DNA of 12,461 nucleotides from Alphaproteobacteria bacterium (GTDB taxonomy: Bacteria > Pseudomonadota > Alphaproteobacteria > Micavibrionales > UBA2020), in NCBI GenBank assembly GCA_020853455.1, contig JADYYV010000045.1:1-12461 (forward strand), written 5' to 3'. Under the pieces are notes generated by a model that saw only the letters and a list, made by a program, of their open reading frames with translations, ran no database searches and had not been told where the DNA came from. Shown piece after piece: positions 1 to 5,242 of the stretch. The position numbers and the translations under genes are program-made. The first letter of the stretch is position 1, and each line of letters begins with the position of its first letter.

Positions 1-28
1 ACGCGCTGTAATTGAAATCGTCTTCCAT
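1..28 (-). CDS. Possible 5' end of a leftward gene (partial)
   Basis: An ATG at 28-26 on the minus strand opens a frame that stays open to the window edge and reads MEDDFNYSA. No Shine-Dalgarno sequence is visible just upstream. A sigma-70-like promoter at 64-37 would place the transcription start only a few bases before the ATG, so the message could be leaderless. Nine codons are too few to name a product. The frame could be chance; the promoter match and the orientation shared with the neighbouring genes are the only support. Confidence 0.3.
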
Positions 29-36
29 GGCTGGCC

Positions 37-64
37 AGCATAAACCTATGCCATATTCTGTCAA
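37..64 (-). promoter_or_regulatory. Candidate sigma-70-like promoter reading left
   Basis: On the minus strand TTGACA (64-59) is followed after 16 bases by TATGCT (42-37). The -35 is a perfect consensus and the -10 matches four of six positions. It sits in the AT-rich gap after the DUF1501 stop and points out of the window, so it would serve the gene at the left edge. No terminator hairpin is evident between the DUF1501 stop and this promoter. Confidence 0.4.
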
Positions 65-91
65 TTAAAATAACATAACCTATTGAAAATA

Positions 92-1315
92 CTACGTCCG
101 GATAATGCCATCCAGCGCCATGACGCGGTCGGAACCCGGAAAGACGCGCGCTGTGATGTCGGTGTCGTCCAGCTTCAGGTGGTCGCGCAGGATTGCCTTC
201 GCCACTTGGCGTAAATCCGTCGTGGGGCGCAGGTCGCGGTTTTCGTGCAGCTGCGTTTTGTCGAGCCCCGGCCATTTCGTATAGACCTTGCCGCCATTCA
301 CAGCGCCACCCGCCAGCAATGCGCAGGAGGCCGTGCCGTGGTCGGTGCCGCCGGTGCCGTTCTGCGCGACCGTGCGGCCGAATTCGGTTGCGACCATGAT
401 GACGGTTTTGTCCCAATGCGCGCCGAGCTCTGTTTTGAACGTCGATAATCCGGCATCGAGCGCGGCGAACAAATTTGCCAGCGGTCCTTTGTCGAGCCCC
501 TGCTGCGCATGGGTGTCCCAGCCGCCGACCTCGATCGTGGCGATGCGCGGGCCTGCGGGGTCGGACAGGATTTTGGCGACCGCCGTGACGGTCTGCTTCA
601 TCGCGTTCTGGTTCTGCAACCCCTTGCGCCCGCCGGCACCCATCTTGCCAAAGCCGCTGCCATCGACCGCGTTGTCGGCGATATTGTGCACATCGACCGC
701 TTGGCTGAGCGCGGTATGGAACAGCTGGTCCTTGCGATAGAGTTTTTCCAGCGCGATCAGCACGGTGTCGGCGGGTAAACCGTCGGCGGCGGGCGCCCAG
801 GTGCCGACCGGCGTATTGCCCTGCATCATCAGCGGAATCGTCTGCCCGACCGAGAGGCCCAGTTTCCCCGCATTACCGCCATATAATGACAGCGCGCGGT
901 TCAGCCAGCCGTCGCGCGCGCCGTTGGGCGTTAATGCGCCGCATTCCAGCACGTTCTGCGCATCGAAATGCGAGCGTTCGCGGTAGGGCGTGGATACGGC
1001 GTGAATGACCGCCGCTTCGCCGCCTTTAAACAGCCCTGTAAATTCAGCGAAGCTTTTATGCGCGCCGAAAAAATTGTCGAGCGGCGCATAGGCGCTGGAG
1101 GGCAGTGCGATTCCGCCGCGCGCGGATTGGTAATTTTTATCGCCATAGGGCGGCATGGCGGCCAGCCCGTCCATCGCGCCGCGCAGGATGACGAAGATAA
1201 ACCGCTCGTCCACCGGCGCTGCGGCAAATGACACCTTGATGCCGGGCGTTGCCAGCGCCGCCGCCAGCAACCCTGCGCCCTGCAACAATTTTCGGCGTGA
1301 AATTGTGGAATCCAT
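92..1315 (-). CDS. DUF1501 family protein, Tat-exported
   Basis: This is a 407-residue protein of the DUF1501 family, which has an alkaline phosphatase/sulfatase-like fold but no established reaction. The N-terminus carries a twin-arginine signal: SRRKLL at residues 6-11, a hydrophobic stretch, then an Ala-rich cleavage region near residues 30-33, so export by Tat to the periplasm is expected. Family motifs are visible: GGWDTH (264-269), EFGRT (311-315) and GTDHG (D325, H326), whose Asp and His residues are candidate metal ligands. The length is normal for the family. The ATG has a good Shine-Dalgarno (AGGAGA, 1326-1321) five bases away, inside the end of the DUF1800 gene. The stop of that gene is only 2 bases upstream, so the two are almost certainly co-translated. 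DUF1501/DUF1800 pairs are common in bacteria. The family call is secure; the function is unknown. Confidence 0.93.
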   Translation of the reverse strand: MDSTISRRKLLQGAGLLAAALATPGIKVSFAAAPVDERFIFVILRGAMDGLAAMPPYGDKNYQSARGGIALPSSAYAPLDNFFGAHKSFAEFTGLFKGGEAAVIHAVSTPYRERSHFDAQNVLECGALTPNGARDGWLNRALSLYGGNAGKLGLSVGQTIPLMMQGNTPVGTWAPAADGLPADTVLIALEKLYRKDQLFHTALSQAVDVHNIADNAVDGSGFGKMGAGGRKGLQNQNAMKQTVTAVAKILSDPAGPRIATIEVGGWDTHAQQGLDKGPLANLFAALDAGLSTFKTELGAHWDKTVIMVATEFGRTVAQNGTGGTDHGTASCALLAGGAVNGGKVYTKWPGLDKTQLHENRDLRPTTDLRQVAKAILRDHLKLDDTDITARVFPGSDRVMALDGIIRT

Positions 1316-1317
1316 TT

Positions 1318-2694
1318 CTATCTCCTCTGGAATTCGGGGCTGGCGAATAAAATCGTGATCGCTTCTTCCTTGCTGCCCGCGCGGGACACGGCGAAACGCG
1401 TTTCGCCCGATGCGACGGGGCCGATGGTTTGTTCCAGCAAATCATCCGGCGATATTTTCGTGTAAATGCCGCGTGCGATTTTACGGGCAAGGTCGATGCG
1501 CTGCAGCAGCGCTTCGGCCCCCACCCAGTCCTTGGCCTTGTCGCTCCAGCCGGCGGGGGAGGGGGCGGAGAAGGGGACCTGCCCCAGCAACTTGAACGCG
1601 CCCACCAGTTTGATGTCATCGACATCGTCGGCGGCGCCGCTTGCGCGCAGCATCGACACCACGTAATCATTCGGCGTTTTCACCTTCGCCAGCGGTTCCG
1701 CCCATGTTTCGGGCAGCGACAGCAGGGTTTTATAGACGGGGATCAATTTGCCGTTATTGCGCGTGAAGGCGACGGCCAGCTGGTTGACGGCTGATTCCGG
1801 CGGGTCATCCGCGATAAAATGCCGCGCCAGTTTTGTGGCGATGAATTTCGCAGTCGACGGGTGATAGGCAAAAGTCGCCAGCGCCTTTTCCCCTTCGTTC
1901 ACGCCGTCCTCTTGGTAGATTTCCCCCAGCAGTTTTTTCTGGCCGGGTTCATGCACCATCCTGCGGAAGAAAAATCCCGATCCGTCGCCGCGCCCGTCGG
2001 CATCCAGCGACCAGCCGGTCAGTATCTTGGCGAATTCGGTGACGTCGGATTGCGTATAGCCGCCGCCCACGCCCAGCGTATGCAGCTCCATGATCTCGCG
2101 CGCCAGGTTTTCGTTCAATCCTTTGCCGCCCATGCGCCCGCCCGGCGAATTCGGGCCGATGGAGCGCTGGTTATCAAGGTACATCAGCATCGCAGGGTGA
2201 TGCGTCGATGCGCGCAGCAGCGTCAGAAAATCGCCCATGATGTTCGGACGGATCGCTTCGCGCTCGAAATCGGCCAGCAGCGCCATCTGGAACGGCTTGG
2301 TCGATGATACGGTGAAATGGTTGCTCCAGAACTGCACAAGGCGTTCGAAAAATGGCGCGTCGCTTTGCGCAATGACGCGGGTGCGGCGCGCGACATCCTT
2401 CAGGTAGCCTTTGCCCTGTTGCTTGAGCATGGATTTAATTTCAGCCGCGCCCTCGGCATCCACATCGCCGGCCTGCGCCTTTTTCAGCATTTTCTTGTTT
2501 TCGCGGTATCCCTTTAATTCTTCCAGCGCCGCCATCGTGCCGGGCAGGCCGTCATAGGCGGATACATTGGCGTAGCGCGCATTCAGCTGGGCATGCAGCC
2601 AGCCCGCAGGATCGGCGGAAATATTTGATAATTCAGACTTTTTTGCGCCAAGGCCAAAGCGGTTGGCGGCGATAAAGGCTTCGATGGACGACAT
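1318..2694 (-). CDS. DUF1800 family protein
   Basis: This 458-residue protein belongs to the DUF1800 family, which has no known biochemical role and is usually encoded next to DUF1501. Recognisable blocks are the N-terminal NRFGLGA, the block FWSNHF (122-127), NENLAREIMELHTLG (194-208) followed by GGYTQSDVTEFAKILTGW, and a C-terminal LLGQVPFSAPSPAGW. Conserved His126 and His205 lie in the first two of the internal blocks. No signal peptide is evident, unlike its partner. The ATG at 2694 is preceded by a GGGAG Shine-Dalgarno about 7 bases away. A second ATG four bases upstream is out of frame. It is the first gene of a two-gene unit with DUF1501, with a 2-base gap. Its start is 71 bp from the dapB stop, so read-through from dapB is possible. 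Confidence 0.93.
   Translation of the reverse strand: MSSIEAFIAANRFGLGAKKSELSNISADPAGWLHAQLNARYANVSAYDGLPGTMAALEELKGYRENKKMLKKAQAGDVDAEGAAEIKSMLKQQGKGYLKDVARRTRVIAQSDAPFFERLVQFWSNHFTVSSTKPFQMALLADFEREAIRPNIMGDFLTLLRASTHHPAMLMYLDNQRSIGPNSPGGRMGGKGLNENLAREIMELHTLGVGGGYTQSDVTEFAKILTGWSLDADGRGDGSGFFFRRMVHEPGQKKLLGEIYQEDGVNEGEKALATFAYHPSTAKFIATKLARHFIADDPPESAVNQLAVAFTRNNGKLIPVYKTLLSLPETWAEPLAKVKTPNDYVVSMLRASGAADDVDDIKLVGAFKLLGQVPFSAPSPAGWSDKAKDWVGAEALLQRIDLARKIARGIYTKISPDDLLEQTIGPVASGETRFAVSRAGSKEEAITILFASPEFQRR
1321..1326 (-). promoter_or_regulatory. Ribosome binding site of the DUF1501 gene, inside DUF1800
   Basis: AGGAGA on the minus strand lies in the last codons of the DUF1800 gene. The DUF1800 stop TAG (1320-1318) sits between this site and the DUF1501 ATG (1315-1313). 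Ribosomes ending the first gene stop on top of the second start, the arrangement expected for translational coupling. Confidence 0.7.
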
Positions 2695-2742
2695 GCATGC
2701 TCCCGGAAAGACGAGGCAGATATCATCTTATACGCAAGATAT

Positions 2743-2760
2743 GAAGAAAGCCCTGCGGGC
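2743..2760 (-). terminator. Weak hairpin after dapB
   Basis: On the minus strand, six bases after the dapB stop, GCCC and GGGC can pair around a three-base loop (2760-2750) and are followed by the T-rich run TTTCTTC (2749-2743). The stem is only 4 bp, so termination would be partial at best. It could allow some read-through into the DUF1800/DUF1501 pair. Confidence 0.3.
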
Positions 2761-2765
2761 GGTGT

Positions 2766-3572
2766 TCAGATACCCAGCACGTCGCGCATGGAATAAATCC
2801 CGGGTTTCTGCCCGCCCAGCCACATGGCGGCGCGCACCGCGCCCTTGGCGAACAGCGACCGGTCGGATGCCTTGTGCGAAAACTCGATGCGCTCGCCGTC
2901 GCCCGCAAAGGTGACGGTATGGTCGCCCACCACATCGCCGCCGCGGAAAACGGAAATACCGATCGCGCCCACAGGCCGCGCGCCGATCTGGCCGTAGCGG
3001 GCGGGCACCATCGCGTCGTCAAGATTGACGTTGCGCCCTTTGGCGGCCGATTGCGCCAAGGCAAGCGCAGTGCCGGACGGTGCGTCGATTTTATGGCGGT
3101 GATGCGCCTCGAAAATTTCGATATCGTATTCGGTGCCCAGCATCGATGCGGCCTTTTCGACCATCGACAGCAGCAGGTTTACGCCGACGCTCATATTGGC
3201 GGCTTGCAGGATGGGGGCTTTCTGGCTCGCGACCTTCAGCGCGGCCATTTCCGGCTCGCCAAGGCCTGTAGTGCCGACGACCAGCGCGCGGCCATGTTCA
3301 TGCGCCAGCTGCGCATGTTCGATCAGCGCGTCGGCTGTCGTGAAATCGATCAGCACATCGCAGGATTTGAATGCGTCATGCTTGCTGGTGGTAACGCAGG
3401 TGCCGCAGGGGTCGATGCCCAGAATGCCGCCCATGTCCTTGCCGATTGCCCAGCTTTTATTGTGTTCGACCGCGTGATGCAACGTGGCATGGGCATGCTG
3501 CTTGCTCAAAATCTCCCGCGCGATCATCTGCCCCATGCGCCCCGCGCCGCCCAAAATGCCGATCTTGATCAT
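2766..3572 (-). CDS. dapB: 4-hydroxy-tetrahydrodipicolinate reductase
   Basis: DapB reduces 4-hydroxy-tetrahydrodipicolinate with NAD(P)H to tetrahydrodipicolinate, in the cytoplasmic pathway to meso-diaminopimelate (peptidoglycan) and lysine. The 268-residue protein has the N-terminal dinucleotide-binding loop GGAGRMG (8-14), the DFTTADA and GTTGL segments of the cofactor domain, and the catalytic/substrate block HHRHKIDAPSGTA beginning at residue 157. His157 and Lys161 correspond to the catalytic pair H159/K163 of the E. coli enzyme. The length is typical. I chose the ATG at 3572, giving MIKIGILGG. The longer frame from 3599 adds nine residues unlike the family, and the chosen ATG forms an ATGA overlap with the stop of the upstream gene. 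A purine-rich AAGGAAA lies about 9 bases upstream. It is the last gene of a coupled set with two small secreted proteins, an unusual setting for a housekeeping enzyme. Confidence 0.96.
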   Translation of the reverse strand: MIKIGILGGAGRMGQMIAREILSKQHAHATLHHAVEHNKSWAIGKDMGGILGIDPCGTCVTTSKHDAFKSCDVLIDFTTADALIEHAQLAHEHGRALVVGTTGLGEPEMAALKVASQKAPILQAANMSVGVNLLLSMVEKAASMLGTEYDIEIFEAHHRHKIDAPSGTALALAQSAAKGRNVNLDDAMVPARYGQIGARPVGAIGISVFRGGDVVGDHTVTFAGDGERIEFSHKASDRSLFAKGAVRAAMWLGGQKPGIYSMRDVLGI

Positions 3573-4009
3573 TCCACTATTTCCTTTTTCTTTTCGCATA
3601 TGATTTTTTCAATAGCGATCTTTTCGTAACTCGATACCGTAAATTCCACTAAGTCTGCGGGCTTGCTTTCGTTGCTGACGAAGACCCCTTCGCTGAACTG
3701 GACGTCTTTAGGCCCGTAGTCCTTGAATAAACCGGGTGGGCTAATCACCAGTGACATTTCAGTTTTCACTGAGTCTTTCTTCTTAAGAACAAGGTTGACC
3801 CTGCTGCCTTGCTTGGATGTTTTAATCGTCCCGCTCAGCTTATATGCAAGACAGGACTGGTTATTGCAGTCTCTGCACTCACACCCTCCTTCTTTTAAAC
3901 TAAATTCTGCCGGAGAGCAGTTGTAGGTCGTATAATTTTTTGAAAGCGCGGCGCTTGGCATCATGAATATGCAAGCCAATATAGTGCATTGCAAAAGGAT
4001 GCTTTTCAT
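3569..4009 (-). CDS. Small exported cysteine-rich protein, unknown function
   Basis: This 146-residue protein has a Sec-type signal peptide (MKS, hydrophobic core, cleavage probably after Ala-Leu-Ser at 21-23). The predicted mature part has six cysteines (C31, C43, C45, C48, C53, C138), four of them clustered, which fits disulfides in the periplasm. I do not recognise a named family. It shares a sparse pattern with the protein encoded just upstream: CSPxxF near the mature N-terminus (C31), YxLxG (56-60), an SLxI strand and a final ICE with C138. The two look like diverged tandem paralogues, but the similarity is low and could be partly chance. Its base composition is clearly more AT-rich than its neighbours (about 38% GC in 3601-3660), and the protein is Lys-rich, a hint of transfer or relaxed selection. 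Its start overlaps the upstream stop and its stop overlaps the dapB start, both as ATGA. Confidence 0.85.
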   Translation of the reverse strand: MKSILLQCTILACIFMMPSAALSKNYTTYNCSPAEFSLKEGGCECRDCNNQSCLAYKLSGTIKTSKQGSRVNLVLKKKDSVKTEMSLVISPPGLFKDYGPKDVQFSEGVFVSNESKPADLVEFTVSSYEKIAIEKIICEKKKEIVE

Positions 4010-4422
4010 TCCGGAGACTTTTCCGCGCTGCTGAGTTCGCAGGTAATGTTGTCGGGCCCCCAGTTGAAGGATTTTTTTACGGGGACGGAAACGCCCGTCG
4101 ATGCCGTTTCGGGCAGGGCGATTTGTATGGCAAGGCTGTCGATCACCGTCAGCTGCGCGCCTTCGGGCGCGACCAGCGTCAGGATGCCGTTGTCGAAACC
4201 GTATTTGTAATTGGGGCTGGGCGTTTCCAGCACGCCTTTCAGCAAATAACCCTCGCCGGTTTTAACGATGGTGAAGCCGGGGGGCGAACAGGTGCCTGCG
4301 GGCGGCGCAACGGGCAGGGGATGCTCCTCCGGCTCGGCGCGGTCGGCGGCGACAAAGGCGGACGCGGGCGTTGCCATCAGCAGCGCGGCGCAGGCAAGAA
4401 AGGGCAGCAGGCGGTTTTTCAT
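4006..4422 (-). CDS. Small exported protein, unknown function, paralogue-like
   Basis: This 138-residue protein has a clear Sec signal peptide with cleavage after Ala-Ser-Ala (20-22), followed by a Pro/Glu-rich linker. The mature part has only two cysteines, C45 in CSPPGF and C128 in TCE near the end. They match in position the first and last cysteines of the next protein, so one conserved disulfide is plausible. YLLKG (59-63) and SLAIQI also match the neighbour's pattern. The rest reads as short beta strands. The ATG at 4422 has AAGGAAA about 10 bases upstream. The stop overlaps the next start as ATGA (4009-4006), so this is the first gene of a coupled trio ending in dapB. It is GC-rich (about 77% in 4321-4380), unlike its AT-rich downstream partner. 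No known domain is recognised; a secreted beta-rich protein is as far as I would go. Confidence 0.85.
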   Translation of the reverse strand: MKNRLLPFLACAALLMATPASAFVAADRAEPEEHPLPVAPPAGTCSPPGFTIVKTGEGYLLKGVLETPSPNYKYGFDNGILTLVAPEGAQLTVIDSLAIQIALPETASTGVSVPVKKSFNWGPDNITCELSSAEKSPE

Positions 4423-4455
4423 GCGTGAAATTTCCTTGCCCTGACTATCCTGAAT

Positions 4456-4481
4456 CCGCGCCCCCTTGGCAAGTGGCGCGG
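4456..4481. repeat. Inverted repeat, 7-bp arms, between genes
   Basis: CCGCGCC (4456-4462) and GGCGCGG (4475-4481) are perfect inverted repeats around a 12-base loop. They lie in the 79-bp gap after the repeat-protein stop (minus strand) and before the small secreted protein start. Neither side has a T-run, so it is not a classical intrinsic terminator. It might still act as a Rho-related or RNA-stability hairpin. Confidence 0.4.
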
Positions 4482-4501
4482 GCAGGTCCGGGGGCGGAAA
4501 A

Positions 4502-5053
4502 TCACTGCGGCTTCAGCGAGGGCGGGGGGCGTTTCGCTTTCAGGTCTTTCAGCGTCTCGATGTTTTTCTCGGAAGTTTCGGCTTCGGCTACGGCGGCGAC
4601 AACTTCCTGCTGCACGCGGATTTCTTCCTTCGCCTTGATCGCGGCGGGCTTGCCTTCTTTCCAGACTTCGCCGTTGCGCCAGTATTCGTCTTCGCCGTTC
4701 GGGCGTTCTTTCGCAGGGCCGTCTTCGCGGTGCAGCTTGCCGTTCAGGTACCAGTCGTTGTCGCCGTTGGGGCGCGTTACGGCAGGGCCGCCGACGCGGT
4801 GGCGCAGGCCGTTTTTATAGTATTCGCGGCCGCCATCGGCCCATTCGATTGCGGCTTCGTCGCCGTCGCGGTGCAGTTCGCCGAATTTGAAGTATTTTTT
4901 CGTCCCGCTTTTCGCTTCATAGGCGGGCAGGCCGTCGTCGCGGTGTTCTTTCCAGTGGAAATACCAGGTCTGGTTGCCCTCCGCGTCCAGATGGCGGCCC
5001 GATTTGAAATTAAAAACATTTTTCAGGCGGGCGACGATATCGGACGGCTTCAC
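4502..5053 (-). CDS. MORN/YwqK-like repeat protein (five ~24-residue repeats)
   Basis: The 183-residue protein consists of five tandem repeats between about residues 27 and 140, each built on aromatic-aromatic-x-NG-x-x-HR-x-DG-x-A. The HR dipeptides fall at 37, 61, 85 and 108, and the fifth copy has WK at 131, so the period is 24, 24, 23, 23. The pattern resembles MORN_2-type repeats of the YwqK group (beta-hairpin repeats found in some antitoxin-like proteins, phages and giant viruses). The role here is unknown. After the repeats comes a charged, probably helical segment (140-172) and a Pro/Lys tail. There is no signal peptide, so it is probably cytoplasmic. The start is GTG at 5053: GGAG lies 7 bases upstream, and the nearby upstream ATG is out of frame. 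A sigma-70-like promoter lies just ahead. The gene stands alone, divergent from the Aas-like gene, and no toxin partner is seen beside it. Confidence 0.85.
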   Translation of the reverse strand: MKPSDIVARLKNVFNFKSGRHLDAEGNQTWYFHWKEHRDDGLPAYEAKSGTKKYFKFGELHRDGDEAAIEWADGGREYYKNGLRHRVGGPAVTRPNGDNDWYLNGKLHREDGPAKERPNGEDEYWRNGEVWKEGKPAAIKAKEEIRVQQEVVAAVAEAETSEKNIETLKDLKAKRPPPSLKPQ

Positions 5054-5083
5054 GGGAAATCTCCATAATAAAAAAGACGCGCC

Positions 5084-5111
5084 ACTATAGGGGCTTATGG
5101 CAATGCGTCAA
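5084..5111 (-). promoter_or_regulatory. Sigma-70-like promoter of the repeat-protein gene
   Basis: On the minus strand TTGACG (5111-5106) and TATAGT (5089-5084) are spaced by 16 bases, each matching five of six consensus positions. Transcription would begin near 5077, leaving a leader of about 24 bases that contains the GGAG ribosome site before the GTG start. Confidence 0.6.
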
Positions 5112-5161
5112 GCTGGTATTTTATTACGTGATTATGATAATTCTTTTTCAGATTCTCGTTC

Positions 5162-5191
5162 TTGACAGATATGACAAGCGGGAAATAGATT
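5162..5191 (+). promoter_or_regulatory. Sigma-70-like promoter of the Aas-like gene
   Basis: TTGACA (5162-5167, perfect) is followed after 18 bases by TAGATT (5186-5191, four of six). The start of transcription would be near 5198. That lies downstream of the ATG at 5192 and supports the ATG at 5243 as the true start. The inverted repeat at 5171-5198 overlaps the spacer and -10. Confidence 0.5.
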
Positions 5192-5198
5192 ATGTCAT
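5171..5198. promoter_or_regulatory. Candidate operator, inverted repeat over the promoter
   Basis: ATGACA (5171-5176) and TGTCAT (5193-5198) form a perfect 6-bp inverted repeat. The half-sites are 22 bp centre to centre, about two helical turns, as for a dimeric repressor. It covers the spacer, the -10 and the expected start of transcription of the Aas-like gene. No regulator is identified. A 6-bp match in a 189-bp gap could also be chance. Confidence 0.3.
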
Positions 5199-5242
5199 CT
5201 TTCAGATTCGACTTATTCATTTATATACGAGGTCGCTTCCCC

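Noticed and set aside
2723..2745. ATCTT/AAGAT inverted repeat before the DUF1800 gene
   Set aside because: The arms are only 5 bp and no good promoter lies with it.
2874..3629. 251-codon plus-strand frame opposite dapB
   Set aside because: It is an antisense shadow of dapB, which has complete family motifs on the minus strand.
4502..5053. Toxin-antitoxin module around the YwqK-like repeat protein
   Set aside because: No small partner gene is adjacent in the same orientation; repeat similarity alone does not make an antitoxin.
5131..5141. ATTAT-G-ATAAT palindrome, possible Fur-type site
   Set aside because: It is short and in an AT-rich stretch where such palindromes are frequent; it does not match a full Fur box.
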